Positions 1 to 7,983 of a stretch of 64,000 nucleotides of DNA are shown piece after piece. The stretch spans positions 37,929 to 101,928 of the forward strand of contig DAOULR010000017.1 of assembly GCA_034419075.1 (NCBI GenBank), written 5' to 3'. The notes beneath the pieces are model-generated. The model was not told the DNA's origin. It searched no databases and was given only the letters and a program-made list of their open reading frames with translations. The stretch comes from E44-bin88 sp034419075. GTDB taxonomy: Bacteria > Chloroflexota > Dehalococcoidia > Dehalococcoidales > BS750m-G39. Within the stretch, counting starts at the first letter, position 1; every line of letters starts with the position of its first letter. A program made the position numbers and the translations under genes.

Positions 1-1
1 A

Positions 2-499
2 TCCGACGGGCTGCTGCCCATCGTCGGCTTTAACTTCGGCGCCGGCTACTTCAAGCGGCTGTGGAAGGCGGTTAAATTGGCCTCGTTGAGCATCATGCTG
101 CTGCTCGGCGTGGGCGTGCTCCTTATTGAGGGCCTGGCGCCGCAGATTGTGAGCATCTTCAGCAGCGACCCAGAGTTGCTGGCGGTGACGGTGCCGGCCA
201 TGCGCATCATGTTAGCCACCATGCTTTTAGGGGGGCCGAGCGTGATGTTCATCACCACCTTTCAGGGGCTGTCCAACGGCACCATGGCACTGGTTCTGTC
301 GCTGGTGCGCCAGTTAATCTTCTTTATCCCCCTGTTGTACCTTTTCCGCTATCTTATGGGGCTGAACGGGGTCTGGTTGTCGCTGCCGGCTTCGGACGTC
401 TTAAGCTTTGCGGTGAGCTTTAGCGTCATCTACCGGGAATACCGGAAGCAAAAAAAGAGCGGGAAGTGGCTGGACGGGCCTCCACCCCCCAGAAAGTGA
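2..499 (+). CDS. MATE family efflux transporter, C-terminal part
   Basis: This is the last 165 residues of a multidrug/toxin extrusion antiporter that exports organic compounds in exchange for Na+ or H+. The frame is open from base 2, so the gene begins before the window. The fragment starts with PIVGFNFGAG, a version of the conserved MATE loop PIxGYNxGA, and then shows four hydrophobic helices and a short basic tail (YRKQKKSGK), as expected for the end of a MATE protein. It converges on the minus-strand sulfur operon, whose last gene ends 34 bases away. The family call is fairly firm; the substrate cannot be told. Confidence 0.85.
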   Translation, partial: SDGLLPIVGFNFGAGYFKRLWKAVKLASLSIMLLLGVGVLLIEGLAPQIVSIFSSDPELLAVTVPAMRIMLATMLLGGPSVMFITTFQGLSNGTMALVLSLVRQLIFFIPLLYLFRYLMGLNGVWLSLPASDVLSFAVSFSVIYREYRKQKKSGKWLDGPPPPRK

Positions 500-533
500 G
501 GGGGGACAGAGGTTACGCCTTAGACACCGGTCA

Positions 534-1181
534 CTAGTATGTCTCCAGTTCGATGAGTTCCCCCATCCCCCCGCAACCCTCGAGGTGACCGGATGTCGTC
601 TCGGTATGGAAAGGAAGTTCGCAGTTGCCCGCAAAACACGAGCTTTCTGTGGTGAACCCCAACGGTTCCGGTTCGATCTCTTCCTTCTCCAGAGCGCTGG
701 CCACATAGTAACCGGGGCGAATGAAATGGAGCCACTGTAGGGCGGCTTCCTGGAGCTGGTCCGCTCCGTAGCCCTTATCAGTGATCAGGTAAGCCGATAA
801 CCCCCAGACACTGCGGGCGAGGTTGCACTCGCAGCAGCAGGTGCTCATCGGGAACTGGTCACAGCAGGGGGCCGCCAATGGCCCCAACGCCAGCTCTCGG
901 GTCGCCTCTTCCTCGGCGGAGAGCGTTATCGAGTTATACCAGTTAATAAACTGTCGTGTGTTCTCCAGAGAAAGCGGGATACCATAACTGGTCGCTGCCC
1001 CCTCTTCGGGGATGATTTCGTCCCAAATCAGCGCGCTCGGCTCTAGCCCTTCTGTGCTTGTATCAAGCCCTTCCGTTTCGGCAGGGTTGCTACAGGCCGA
1101 CACTATCATCCCGAAGCTCAAAATCACTAACAACCCCGTAGCCAGCAATATCGTTAGTTTGATTCGTCTATCTAATTTCAC
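534..1181 (-). CDS. Cysteine-rich predicted lipoprotein, unknown function
   Basis: I do not recognise this 215-residue protein. It starts with a basic, hydrophobic signal sequence (residues 1-29) ending in VSAC, a lipobox, so it is probably a lipid-anchored extracytoplasmic protein. The mature part holds a dense cysteine cluster (APCCDQF, then STCCCECN, residues about 103-119) and a second group near the C-terminus (SSCFAGNC, GCGG), which suggests metal or Fe-S binding or disulfides. The start codon is GTG and overlaps the stop of the MOSC gene (GTGA), so it is translationally coupled and the last gene of the sulfur operon. A role in sulfur or metal handling is inferred from position only. 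Confidence 0.7.
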   Translation of the reverse strand: MKLDRRIKLTILLATGLLVILSFGMIVSACSNPAETEGLDTSTEGLEPSALIWDEIIPEEGAATSYGIPLSLENTRQFINWYNSITLSAEEEATRELALGPLAAPCCDQFPMSTCCCECNLARSVWGLSAYLITDKGYGADQLQEAALQWLHFIRPGYYVASALEKEEIEPEPLGFTTESSCFAGNCELPFHTETTSGHLEGCGGMGELIELETY

Positions 1182-1675
1182 CCAAGTCCTCCTTTGTAAC
1201 CCTTGTATTTACTAACCTCTGTTTTTTCCCGACCTATCTTCTCAAAGTGTTTTATTGTATCTCCCGTCCTGACCAGCCCACCGTGGATTACCCTGGCAAA
1301 TACTCCTTCTCTGGGCATGATGCATTTGCCTATCTGACGATAGATAGCGCACCCAGTGTGACACTCCTTACCGATTTGAGTTATCTCTAAGATAACCTCT
1401 TCGCCTACTGCCAGCCGCGTCCCAATCGGCAACGAGACCAGCTCTACCCCTTCACAGGTAAGATTCTCGGCAAAATCTCCCGGGCCTATAGCAAAGCCCC
1501 GGTTACGCATTTTATTAATGCTCTCAACAGCCAGCAGGCTTAGCTGGCGATGGGTACCACCATCAGCGTGGGCATCGCCGATAAGACCAAAGCCTTCTTG
1601 AAGCAGTCCTTCCCTGACCGCTTCCTTGCTGGTCCCCTTCTTCTGGCTGGTGCAGACGGCAATTACCTTGGCCAT
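1178..1675 (-). CDS. MOSC domain protein
   Basis: A single MOSC domain protein of 165 residues. MOSC domains (named from the C-terminus of Moco sulfurase) occur in YiiM, YuaD and MOCS-related proteins and are thought to carry or transfer sulfur to molybdenum cofactor or other acceptors. Family features seen are GDAHADGGTHRQLSLL near residue 33, the GPGDFAENLT segment, and a C-x3-C pair in GKECHTGCAIY that holds the expected conserved cysteine. It lies 23 bases after the cysteine desulfurase, a likely source of its sulfur, and overlaps the next gene by four bases. The exact acceptor is unknown. Confidence 0.85.
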   Translation of the reverse strand: MAKVIAVCTSQKKGTSKEAVREGLLQEGFGLIGDAHADGGTHRQLSLLAVESINKMRNRGFAIGPGDFAENLTCEGVELVSLPIGTRLAVGEEVILEITQIGKECHTGCAIYRQIGKCIMPREGVFARVIHGGLVRTGDTIKHFEKIGREKTEVSKYKGYKGGLG

Positions 1676-1698
1676 TTCCTCACCCCTCTTTGCCTCTC

Positions 1699-2880
1699 TT
1701 ATCTAGGGCTCTTGGCCAGCGGCGACATGGCTCTGAGCCTGGCGACAACTCGGGGCAGGACGTCCAAAACTCGCTCTATCTCATCCTCGGTGGTCCACTT
1801 CCCCAGACTGAACCGCAACGAGCCGTGTGCCTGCTCGGGAGAAAGCCCCAGTGCCAGGAGTACGTGGGACGGCTCCAGGTTTGATGAGCTGCAGGCTGAG
1901 CCGGTGGAAGCGCAAATCCCTTCCCGGTCCAGACTTAAAAGCATAGCCTCCCCCTCAACAAAGTCAACGCTTATGTTGGCGTTATTGGGTAGTCTCATTA
2001 TGGGATGGCCGTTGAGCCGACTATAGTCAATCCCCTGAAGGAGACCGTTGATAAGTTTTTCCTGAAGATGACTCAGCCTCTCCGCCTCTCCACCCATCTC
2101 CTGTTGGGCCAGCGCCGCGGCTTTGCCCAAGCCCACGATAGCGGGGACGTTTTCCGTGCTGGCCCGCTGTCTTCTCTCCTGGTCACCGCCGTGCATAAAC
2201 GGGACTAGCTTGGTACCCTTTCTGATATAGAGCGCCCCAGTCCCCTTGGGGCCGTAGAGCTTGTGAGCTGATATGGAGAGCAAATCTACGCCCAGCTTAT
2301 TTACATCTATCGGGATATGCCCTGCTATCTGCACGGCGTCGGTATGAAAATAGACTCCCGCCTCCTTAGTAATCTTGCCTATTTCGGCAATCGGCTCTAT
2401 GGTGCCGACCTCGTTGTTGGCCTGCATTACCGAAACCAGGATGGTCTTATCAGTAATAGCCCTTCTGACATCATCAGGGTCAATCAGGCCGTAGTCATCC
2501 ACGGGGAGATAGCTTACCCTGAAGCCCCTTCTCTCCAAAAACCGGCAACTCTCTATCACGGCGTGGTGCTCGATTGAGCTGGTAATAATGTGGTTGCCCT
2601 TGTTCTCGTTAGCGAAAGCCACCCCCTTCAGGGCGAAGTTATCCGCTTCAGTCCCACCACTGGTAAAGACGATTTCCTTATCCTGGGCGTTAATGAGGTC
2701 GGCAACCTTGGCCCTGGCTTCTTCGATTGCCCCCTTCGCTTCCTGCCCGTAGGAATATATACTGGAGGGATTACCGAAGAAATCGGTGAAATAGGGGAGC
2801 ATTGCCTTCACTACCTCGGGGTGTGTTGGCGTCGTGGCGGCATAATCAAGGTATATCCGTTTCGTGGCTTGTTCTCCCAT
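1699..2880 (-). CDS. iscS: Cysteine desulfurase (IscS/NifS class)
   Basis: A PLP enzyme of 393 residues that takes sulfur from cysteine as an enzyme persulfide and gives alanine, feeding Fe-S clusters, tRNA thiolation or cofactors. PLP-binding Lys207 sits in SAHKLYGPKG and the persulfide-forming Cys330 in STGSACSSS; the N-terminal YLDYAATTP is typical. The open frame begins further upstream inside cysK, but the ATG at 2880 gives the usual MGEQATKRIYLDYAATTP start and lies 10 bases past the cysK stop. No IscU scaffold gene is next to it. Its neighbours (Rrf2, ThiF-like, CysK, MOSC) suggest a sulfur-transfer role. NifS versus IscS naming is arbitrary here. Confidence 0.92.
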   Translation of the reverse strand: MGEQATKRIYLDYAATTPTHPEVVKAMLPYFTDFFGNPSSIYSYGQEAKGAIEEARAKVADLINAQDKEIVFTSGGTEADNFALKGVAFANENKGNHIITSSIEHHAVIESCRFLERRGFRVSYLPVDDYGLIDPDDVRRAITDKTILVSVMQANNEVGTIEPIAEIGKITKEAGVYFHTDAVQIAGHIPIDVNKLGVDLLSISAHKLYGPKGTGALYIRKGTKLVPFMHGGDQERRQRASTENVPAIVGLGKAAALAQQEMGGEAERLSHLQEKLINGLLQGIDYSRLNGHPIMRLPNNANISVDFVEGEAMLLSLDREGICASTGSACSSSNLEPSHVLLALGLSPEQAHGSLRFSLGKWTTEDEIERVLDVLPRVVARLRAMSPLAKSPR

Positions 2881-2890
2881 AATGTCTTCC

Positions 2891-3886
2891 CTAAACGCCT
2901 GGCTCACCCTGTTCCGGGAATAGCCAGGTGGAGAGGTAGCGTTCACCGGTGTCGGGCAGGACGACCACGATGAGCTTGCCTCTGCTTTCGGCTCTTTTGG
3001 CTACTTCCAGTGCCGCCCAGGTGGCGGCCCCTGATGATATGCCGGCCAGTATGCCTTCCTCTTTGGCCAGCCTTCTGGCCATTATGCCGGCATCTTCATT
3101 AGTGACCTTGATAATTTCATCAATGAGGTCAGTTCTCAGGACGTTGGGGATAAAGCCCGCCCCAATTCCCTGAATCTTGTGCGCCCCTGCCTTTCCCCCG
3201 GAGAGTACCGGGGAATCGACTGGCTCAACGGCAATAGCTTTGAACCATGGTTTCCTGGGCTTGATTAGCTCGGCCACGCCAGTAATGGTGCCGCCGGTGC
3301 CCACACCGCTGACCAGAATATCCACCCTGCCTTCAGTGTCTCTCCATATCTCCTCGGCGGTGGTCAGGCGGTGTATCTCCGGATTGGCCGGGTTCTTGAA
3401 TTGCTGGGGCATAAAGTATCCGGGGTTTTCCGCCACCAGTTGCTCGGCTTTCTTTACCGCTCCCAGCATCCCTTCCGCCCCGGGGGTCAACACCAGCTCA
3501 GCGCCCAAAATGGATAAAAGCTGCCTACGCTCCCGGGACATGGTGTCGGGCATGGTGAGGATGAGCTTGTATCCCCTGGCAGCGCAGACAAAGGCCAGGG
3601 CAATGCCGGTGTTGCCGCTGGTGGGCTCAACGATAACGGTATCTTTATTGATGAGCCCCTTATCCTCGGCATCAACAATCATGGCCACCCCTATCCTGTC
3701 CTTCACGCTCCCCAGGGGGTTGAAGGACTCGAGCTTGGCCACTACCTCCGCTTTCACTCCCTCGGTTAGTCGGTTCAATCTGACCAGGGGGGTATTGCCG
3801 ATTAGCTCGGTGGAGTCCCGGGCTATGCCTCTGGTTAGCTTGGCTAACCGTATTGTCTTGTATTGGAGGCTGTCTTCTTCCGCCAT
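2891..3886 (-). CDS. cysK: Cysteine synthase A
   Basis: O-acetylserine sulfhydrylase of 331 residues: a PLP enzyme that makes cysteine from O-acetylserine and sulfide. Residues 27-45 give the classical ELIGNTPLVRLNRL opening. The PLP lysine is Lys62 in GSVKDRIG, the substrate loop is TSGNTGIAL near residue 89, and the phosphate loop is SGVGTGGTITG near residue 193. It has about 20 extra N-terminal residues compared with E. coli CysK, which could mean a start a little further in. It lies between an unknown Cys-rich protein and IscS, so cysteine made here can be desulfurated by the next gene product. Confidence 0.93.
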   Translation of the reverse strand: MAEEDSLQYKTIRLAKLTRGIARDSTELIGNTPLVRLNRLTEGVKAEVVAKLESFNPLGSVKDRIGVAMIVDAEDKGLINKDTVIVEPTSGNTGIALAFVCAARGYKLILTMPDTMSRERRQLLSILGAELVLTPGAEGMLGAVKKAEQLVAENPGYFMPQQFKNPANPEIHRLTTAEEIWRDTEGRVDILVSGVGTGGTITGVAELIKPRKPWFKAIAVEPVDSPVLSGGKAGAHKIQGIGAGFIPNVLRTDLIDEIIKVTNEDAGIMARRLAKEEGILAGISSGAATWAALEVAKRAESRGKLIVVVLPDTGERYLSTWLFPEQGEPGV

Positions 3887-3900
3887 AACTATCTTTGCCT

Positions 3901-4359
3901 TTAGCCTCCCCCCAGCAGCATGAAGCGGGGGGCTTCGTAGACATCTACCTCCCGGTAGCCCTTCTTCTCCTTGAAGCGCAATATCTCAACCAGATTATCC
4001 CAGCTGGTGACCTGAAGGTCGCCAATCATCCTCATCGTATCCGGGTCGTCCCAGTTCCAGCTCTTGGCCTCCTCGAGCTCAAAAGGCCGACTGATTTCCT
4101 GGTCTACATCTACCAGCCTCAGCTTAACCTTGGGCTCACTCTTCGGCGGTGAACCTTCCGCCCAAGGCTGCACCATCCTCCACATATCCTGGAAGTCAAC
4201 CGGGCGGTGGTTATTACCGGGCTCGGTCTTGCCTTCCGGTTTTTCTATGTAACCCCGGTATTTCTGGCACGAACCGAGGTAGTAGTGCCGGCCCCGGTAG
4301 AGTGGGCACTCACTGCATAGCTTATTACTGAACGGGCAGAGCATGCTTGTCTTGGCCAT
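3901..4359 (-). CDS. Unknown Cys-rich protein of the sulfur operon
   Basis: A 152-residue protein that I do not recognise. The N-terminus carries four cysteines (LCPFSNKLCSECPLY, then GSCQKY) in a pattern that could bind zinc or an Fe-S cluster. The rest is soluble, rich in charged and Trp residues, with no membrane segment. It is 2 bases after the ThiF-like gene and 14 bases before cysK, so it is firmly in the operon. The conserved-looking position between an E1-like activating enzyme and cysteine synthase makes a role as accessory or carrier in sulfur transfer possible, but nothing in the sequence proves that. It lacks a C-terminal Gly-Gly of the ThiS type; it ends LLGGG, which is worth noting. 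Confidence 0.65.
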   Translation of the reverse strand: MAKTSMLCPFSNKLCSECPLYRGRHYYLGSCQKYRGYIEKPEGKTEPGNNHRPVDFQDMWRMVQPWAEGSPPKSEPKVKLRLVDVDQEISRPFELEEAKSWNWDDPDTMRMIGDLQVTSWDNLVEILRFKEKKGYREVDVYEAPRFMLLGGG

Positions 4360-4361
4360 TC

Positions 4362-5429
4362 TTAACTCTCCTTGAAACTAGCCGCCTCCGCGGCCATAGT
4401 CGGGGTGGCCACGTAGCGGTCATAAAGCTCTCTGGCTAACGCTTCGTCGGTTGTATTTTTGATGATAGCCCGACCGTCGGGGAAGACGATTATCTCCTGG
4501 CCATTTACGCCGAAGCTCAGCCGGTACTTATTGCAGCTGAGTCTGTCGGTATCTTTAATAAGCCTGGCCGCCAGCTCGTCCAGGGCGATTTGTTTCACCC
4601 TGGTATCGACCACCTGTACCGCCCGGCTCTGCCCACAGAACGAGGTAGTTTTAAGGGTAAACCTCTGGTCAAGAAAGTCGTACTTGCCTTGGCAGGCGGG
4701 GCAGTCCTCGCGGCGGGCTGGCTTGACATGATTGAAGATGCCCTTCCAGAGGTCAATCGTAATCAGTTCCCGGTTGACCTCGGCGCCGACCAGTATCTTT
4801 ATGGCTGCGGTCGCCTGCAGGGCGCCAATGACCGCGGGCACGGTGCCGACTATCCCCGCCGTCTCGCAGGTGGGGACGGTTGCGGGGTCGGGCAGACTGG
4901 GGGAGATACAGCGCAGACAGGGGGGCTGGCCCGGAACTATGGTCATGGTCATGCCCTGAGAGGCGATGACCCCTCCGTAGACCCAAGGAATATTGTGCTT
5001 GAGAGAGACATCGTTTATCAAGAGGCGGGTCTCGAAGTTATCCAGCCCGTCCAGGATTACGTCGGCGCCCGAGCAGAAGCCCTCGATATTGGTGTAGTTG
5101 GCGTCAGCCACTATCCCCTCGACTTCAACCGAGGAGTTCACCTTCCTCAGGTGCCTTTCAGCGGCAATAGCTTTAGGCAGACCGGCTTTTATGTCCTCCT
5201 CGTCGAAAAGTACTTGCCGCTGCAGGTTGTGCGGCTCTATAAAGTCCCTGTCCACGATTCTGACCTTACCCACCCCCGCCCGCACCAGCAAACTGGCGAT
5301 ATTGGTGCCTAGGGCGCCGCAGCCGATTATGACCGCGCGGCCCTGGCTCAGCTTCACCTGCCCCTCTTCACCGATGGCAGGGAACATCGTCTGTCTTGAG
5401 TACCTGTCCCTTAAATGCTTTTCAATCAT
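4362..5429 (-). CDS. ThiF/MoeB/HesA-type E1-like adenylyltransferase
   Basis: A 355-residue E1-like enzyme. The family adenylates the C-terminal glycine of a ubiquitin-like sulfur carrier (ThiS, MoaD, CysO) with ATP. Seen here: nucleotide loop GCGALG (36-41), the acidic/basic set DRDFIEPHNLQRQ after it, two CxxC zinc pairs (CLRC and CPAC), and the conserved cysteine in PTCETAGIVG. After the E1 core (to about residue 245) is an extra C-terminal region of about 110 residues that I do not recognise; it is not a rhodanese domain. No ThiS/MoaD-like carrier gene is in the operon. It overlaps the Rrf2 gene by eight bases. The exact carrier partner is unknown. Confidence 0.87.
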   Translation of the reverse strand: MIEKHLRDRYSRQTMFPAIGEEGQVKLSQGRAVIIGCGALGTNIASLLVRAGVGKVRIVDRDFIEPHNLQRQVLFDEEDIKAGLPKAIAAERHLRKVNSSVEVEGIVADANYTNIEGFCSGADVILDGLDNFETRLLINDVSLKHNIPWVYGGVIASQGMTMTIVPGQPPCLRCISPSLPDPATVPTCETAGIVGTVPAVIGALQATAAIKILVGAEVNRELITIDLWKGIFNHVKPARREDCPACQGKYDFLDQRFTLKTTSFCGQSRAVQVVDTRVKQIALDELAARLIKDTDRLSCNKYRLSFGVNGQEIIVFPDGRAIIKNTTDEALARELYDRYVATPTMAAEAASFKES

Positions 5430-5853
5430 AGAGCTCTTCTCCCTTGTCCTGTTGGCGCTCCACCAGGTCCTGCAGCGTAGTTGATTCCAGAACCCCGTCC
5501 ATGGCGGCTTTGACCTCGCTCCAGATATCGCGGGTGACGCAGGACTTGGAACGGCTACAGGCGGTAGGGTCGGTGACGCACTTCACCGGGGCTATTGAGC
5601 CCTCCAGTAGCCCCACCACTTCGCTTAATCTTATCTTTCCGGGTGACTTAGCCAGCGAAACTCCGCCGCCGACGCCCCGGGCGCTCCGTATTATGCCGCC
5701 TTCTACCAGGGGGGCAATCAGATGCTCCAGATAGGGTAGCGAAATCTGCTGCCTCCGGGCGATGTCTTTAAGCGAAACTGGCTCCTCCTCGCGGTGGAGG
5801 GCTATATCCGTGAGCGCCCTGGTTCCGTACCTGCCTTTAGTAGAGAGTTTCAT
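5422..5853 (-). CDS. Rrf2-family regulator with IscR-type cysteines
   Basis: A 143-residue winged-helix regulator of the Rrf2 family (IscR, CymR, NsrR). The start MKLSTKGRYGTRAL and the recognition helix region ISLPYLEHL are characteristic. Cys92, Cys99 and Cys105 (C-x6-C-x5-C) match the Fe-S ligands of the IscR/NsrR branch, so it probably senses cluster status; CymR-type regulators lack them. An ATG three codons upstream exists, but 5853 gives the family start and has GAGGT just before it. It heads the sulfur operon, and a perfect palindrome over its own promoter suggests autoregulation. Which signal it reads (Fe-S, sulfide, cysteine) is not decided. Confidence 0.9.
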   Translation of the reverse strand: MKLSTKGRYGTRALTDIALHREEEPVSLKDIARRQQISLPYLEHLIAPLVEGGIIRSARGVGGGVSLAKSPGKIRLSEVVGLLEGSIAPVKCVTDPTACSRSKSCVTRDIWSEVKAAMDGVLESTTLQDLVERQQDKGEELYD

Positions 5854-5881
5854 CGACCTCACTTCTCATCTGTATATAATA

Positions 5882-5911
5882 ATTATACAAATAGTTGACC
5901 ATTTTGGTCAA
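5882..5911 (-). promoter_or_regulatory. Promoter of the Rrf2-sulfur operon
   Basis: On the minus strand, a -35 box TTGACC (5911-5906) and a -10 box TATAAT (5887-5882) are separated by 18 bases. The transcript would start about 20 bases before the Rrf2 ATG at 5853. The palindrome at 5894-5912 covers the -35 box. Confidence 0.8.
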
Positions 5912-5912
5912 C
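5894..5912. promoter_or_regulatory. Palindromic operator, probable Rrf2 site
   Basis: A perfect inverted repeat, GTTGACC-ATTTT-GGTCAAC, with 7-base arms and a 5-base spacer. It overlaps the -35 box and spacer of the Rrf2 operon promoter, where a bound dimer would block polymerase. Autoregulation by the first gene product is inferred from position; it is how many Rrf2 members work. Confidence 0.65.
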
Positions 5913-6034
5913 AATAACATCATAGCCGAAGGCGGAAAGTTTGTCAAAAATTGGGTAGATTATTGCCGCGAAGCTGCTCTTTTAGCTCTTGAGCCTGAAG
6001 GATGTTTGGAAAGTTCTGCCTATTGTACCCTCAG

Positions 6035-6805
6035 CTATCCCAGCGCTTCCCGCAATCCTTTTATAAACTCACCCACCGGCTGCAAATCCCCCGACTCCAT
6101 GAGTTGAATGATACGGCTGCCCACAATAACCCCGTCGGCCAGGCGGGAGACGCGCTTTGCCTGCTGCGGCGTCGATATGCCGAAGCCGACACAGAGGGGC
6201 TGACTGACCAGCTCTTTAACGCGGCTGACGAAGACCTCCAAATCAGCGGGCAGCTTGTCTCTGGCACCAGTTACGCCCGTTACCGATACTAAATAAATAA
6301 AGCCGCGCGACCTCTGTCCCACCAGTTTGATGCGCTCCTCGGGGCTGGTGGGGGCCAGCAGATATATCAGGTCGAGGTCCTGTTTTCGGGTGACATCCTC
6401 CAGCTCGGCGCCTTCCTGGGGGGGGAGGTCGGGGATAATCAGACCGTCGACACCGGAGGCGACGCAGGTGCTACAAAACTTCTCCAGTCCGTAGTGAAAG
6501 ACGGGGTTATAGTAGGTCATGAAGACGAGGGGGATATCCACCTTGGCCCTCAACTGCTTGGCGATGTCGAGACAGCTGCGGGGACTGATACCCTGTTGCA
6601 GGGCTTTGAAGCTGGACTTCTGGATGGTGACGCCGTCGGCGAGGGGGTCGGAGAAGGGGATGCCCAATTCGACGATGTCGGCGCCGTTCTCAGCCAAAAG
6701 AGGGACTACCTTGAGGGTGGCTTCAATGTTGGGATAGCCCACGGTGACGTAGGGGATGAGGGTTTTATGCTTGGTTTTGGCGAATACCGAAGTGATTCGG
6801 CTCAT
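6035..6805 (-). CDS. trpA: Tryptophan synthase alpha chain
   Basis: A TIM-barrel protein of 256 residues that splits indole-3-glycerol phosphate into indole and glyceraldehyde 3-phosphate, passing indole to TrpB. The catalytic Glu is in DIVELGIPFSDPLADG and the second acid in GLIIPDLPPQE; the phosphate-binding end is GFGIST and GVIVGSRI. It is the last of thirteen genes in the trp-aro supraoperon and overlaps trpB by four bases. No clear intrinsic terminator follows in the 170 bases before the sulfur operon promoter. Confidence 0.96.
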   Translation of the reverse strand: MSRITSVFAKTKHKTLIPYVTVGYPNIEATLKVVPLLAENGADIVELGIPFSDPLADGVTIQKSSFKALQQGISPRSCLDIAKQLRAKVDIPLVFMTYYNPVFHYGLEKFCSTCVASGVDGLIIPDLPPQEGAELEDVTRKQDLDLIYLLAPTSPEERIKLVGQRSRGFIYLVSVTGVTGARDKLPADLEVFVSRVKELVSQPLCVGFGISTPQQAKRVSRLADGVIVGSRIIQLMESGDLQPVGEFIKGLREALG

Positions 6806-7983
6806 AGCTCCACCCCCAGTTCTTTGGCCACGATATCCATGTCCTTGTCACCGCGCCCAGAGAGATTAATGATGACGATTTGCTCCTTGTCCAATGATTT
6901 GGCCATCTCGGCGGCATGGTAGATGGCGTGGGCGGGCTCCAGGGCGGGGACGATGCCCTCGGTCTTGCAGAGCAGCTGGAAGCCTTCCAGGGCTTGCTGG
7001 TCGGTTACGGCCACATAGTCAGCGCGCTTGGTGTCTTTAAGATAGCTGTGCTCGGGGCCGACGCCAGGGTAGTCCAGGCCCGCCGAGACGCTGTGCGTTT
7101 CCCTGATTTGGCCGCTGTCGTCCTGAAGAACGTATGACCTGGTGCCGTGGAGAACGCCCACCGTCCCCGCCATCAAGGGGGCGGCATGCTGGCCGCTGGC
7201 GATGCCCCGCCCCGCTGCCTCGACGCCGATGAGCTTAACCTCCTTGTCGTCCAAAAAGGGATAGAAGATGCCGATGGCATTGCTGCCGCCGCCGACGCAG
7301 GCCACGATGTAATCAGGCAGACGTTTGTACTCCGCCAGCATCTGCTCCTTGGTCTCCTTACCGATGACCGACTGGAAGTCACGTACCATGGTGGGGTAGG
7401 GGGAGGGGCCGACCACCGAGCCCAGAAGATAATAGGTACCGGGGTTGGTCACCCAGTCCCTGATGGCTTCATTGATGGCGTCTTTGAGGGTGCGGCTGCC
7501 GCTGGAGACGGATCTGACCTCGGCGCCCATTAATCTCATTCTAAAAACGTTGAGGGACTGGCGCTGGACGTCTTCCTCGCCCATATAGACGATGCAGTCC
7601 AGGCCGAGCATGGCGCAGACGGCGGCGGCGGCCACGCCGTGCTGGCCGGCGCCCGTTTCGGCGATGACTCTCCGCTTGCCCATCTTCTTAGCCAGCAGGC
7701 CCTGCCCCAGCGCGTTGTTAATCTTATGGGCACCCGTGTGGGCCAGGTCTTCCCTTTTAAGCAGGACGCGGGCGCCGCCGCAGTGCTCGGTCAGACCGCT
7801 GGCGAAATAAAGTGGCGTGGGCCGACCCGAATAGTCGCGGGAGAGCTTCTCAAAGTCGCGCCAGAAGTCCTTATCGTCCTTCGCCTTTTCGTAGGCTTTG
7901 GTCAGTTCGTCGAGGACGGGCATCAATGTTTCGGGGACGAACTGGCCGCCGTATTCTCCGAAGTATCCCTTTTCTTCGCTCAT
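6802..7983 (-). CDS. trpB: Tryptophan synthase beta chain
   Basis: PLP enzyme of 393 residues joining indole to serine to form tryptophan. The N-terminal GYFGEYGGQFVPETLMP and the PLP lysine motif HTGAHKINNALGQ mark the TrpB1 class that pairs with TrpA; the PLP phosphate loop is GGGSNAIG. The length is normal. It overlaps aroC and trpA by four bases each, so the pair TrpA/TrpB is made in coupled amounts. Placement of the last two tryptophan genes after the aro block, rather than after trpF, is a feature of this operon. Confidence 0.97.
   Translation of the reverse strand: MSEEKGYFGEYGGQFVPETLMPVLDELTKAYEKAKDDKDFWRDFEKLSRDYSGRPTPLYFASGLTEHCGGARVLLKREDLAHTGAHKINNALGQGLLAKKMGKRRVIAETGAGQHGVAAAAVCAMLGLDCIVYMGEEDVQRQSLNVFRMRLMGAEVRSVSSGSRTLKDAINEAIRDWVTNPGTYYLLGSVVGPSPYPTMVRDFQSVIGKETKEQMLAEYKRLPDYIVACVGGGSNAIGIFYPFLDDKEVKLIGVEAAGRGIASGQHAAPLMAGTVGVLHGTRSYVLQDDSGQIRETHSVSAGLDYPGVGPEHSYLKDTKRADYVAVTDQQALEGFQLLCKTEGIVPALEPAHAIYHAAEMAKSLDKEQIVIINLSGRGDKDMDIVAKELGVEL

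Noticed and set aside
4590..5312. Long plus-strand open frame opposite the ThiF-like gene
   Set aside because: No ribosome site or family likeness; the minus-strand frame has clear E1 motifs and the plus frame is a shadow of GC-rich codons.
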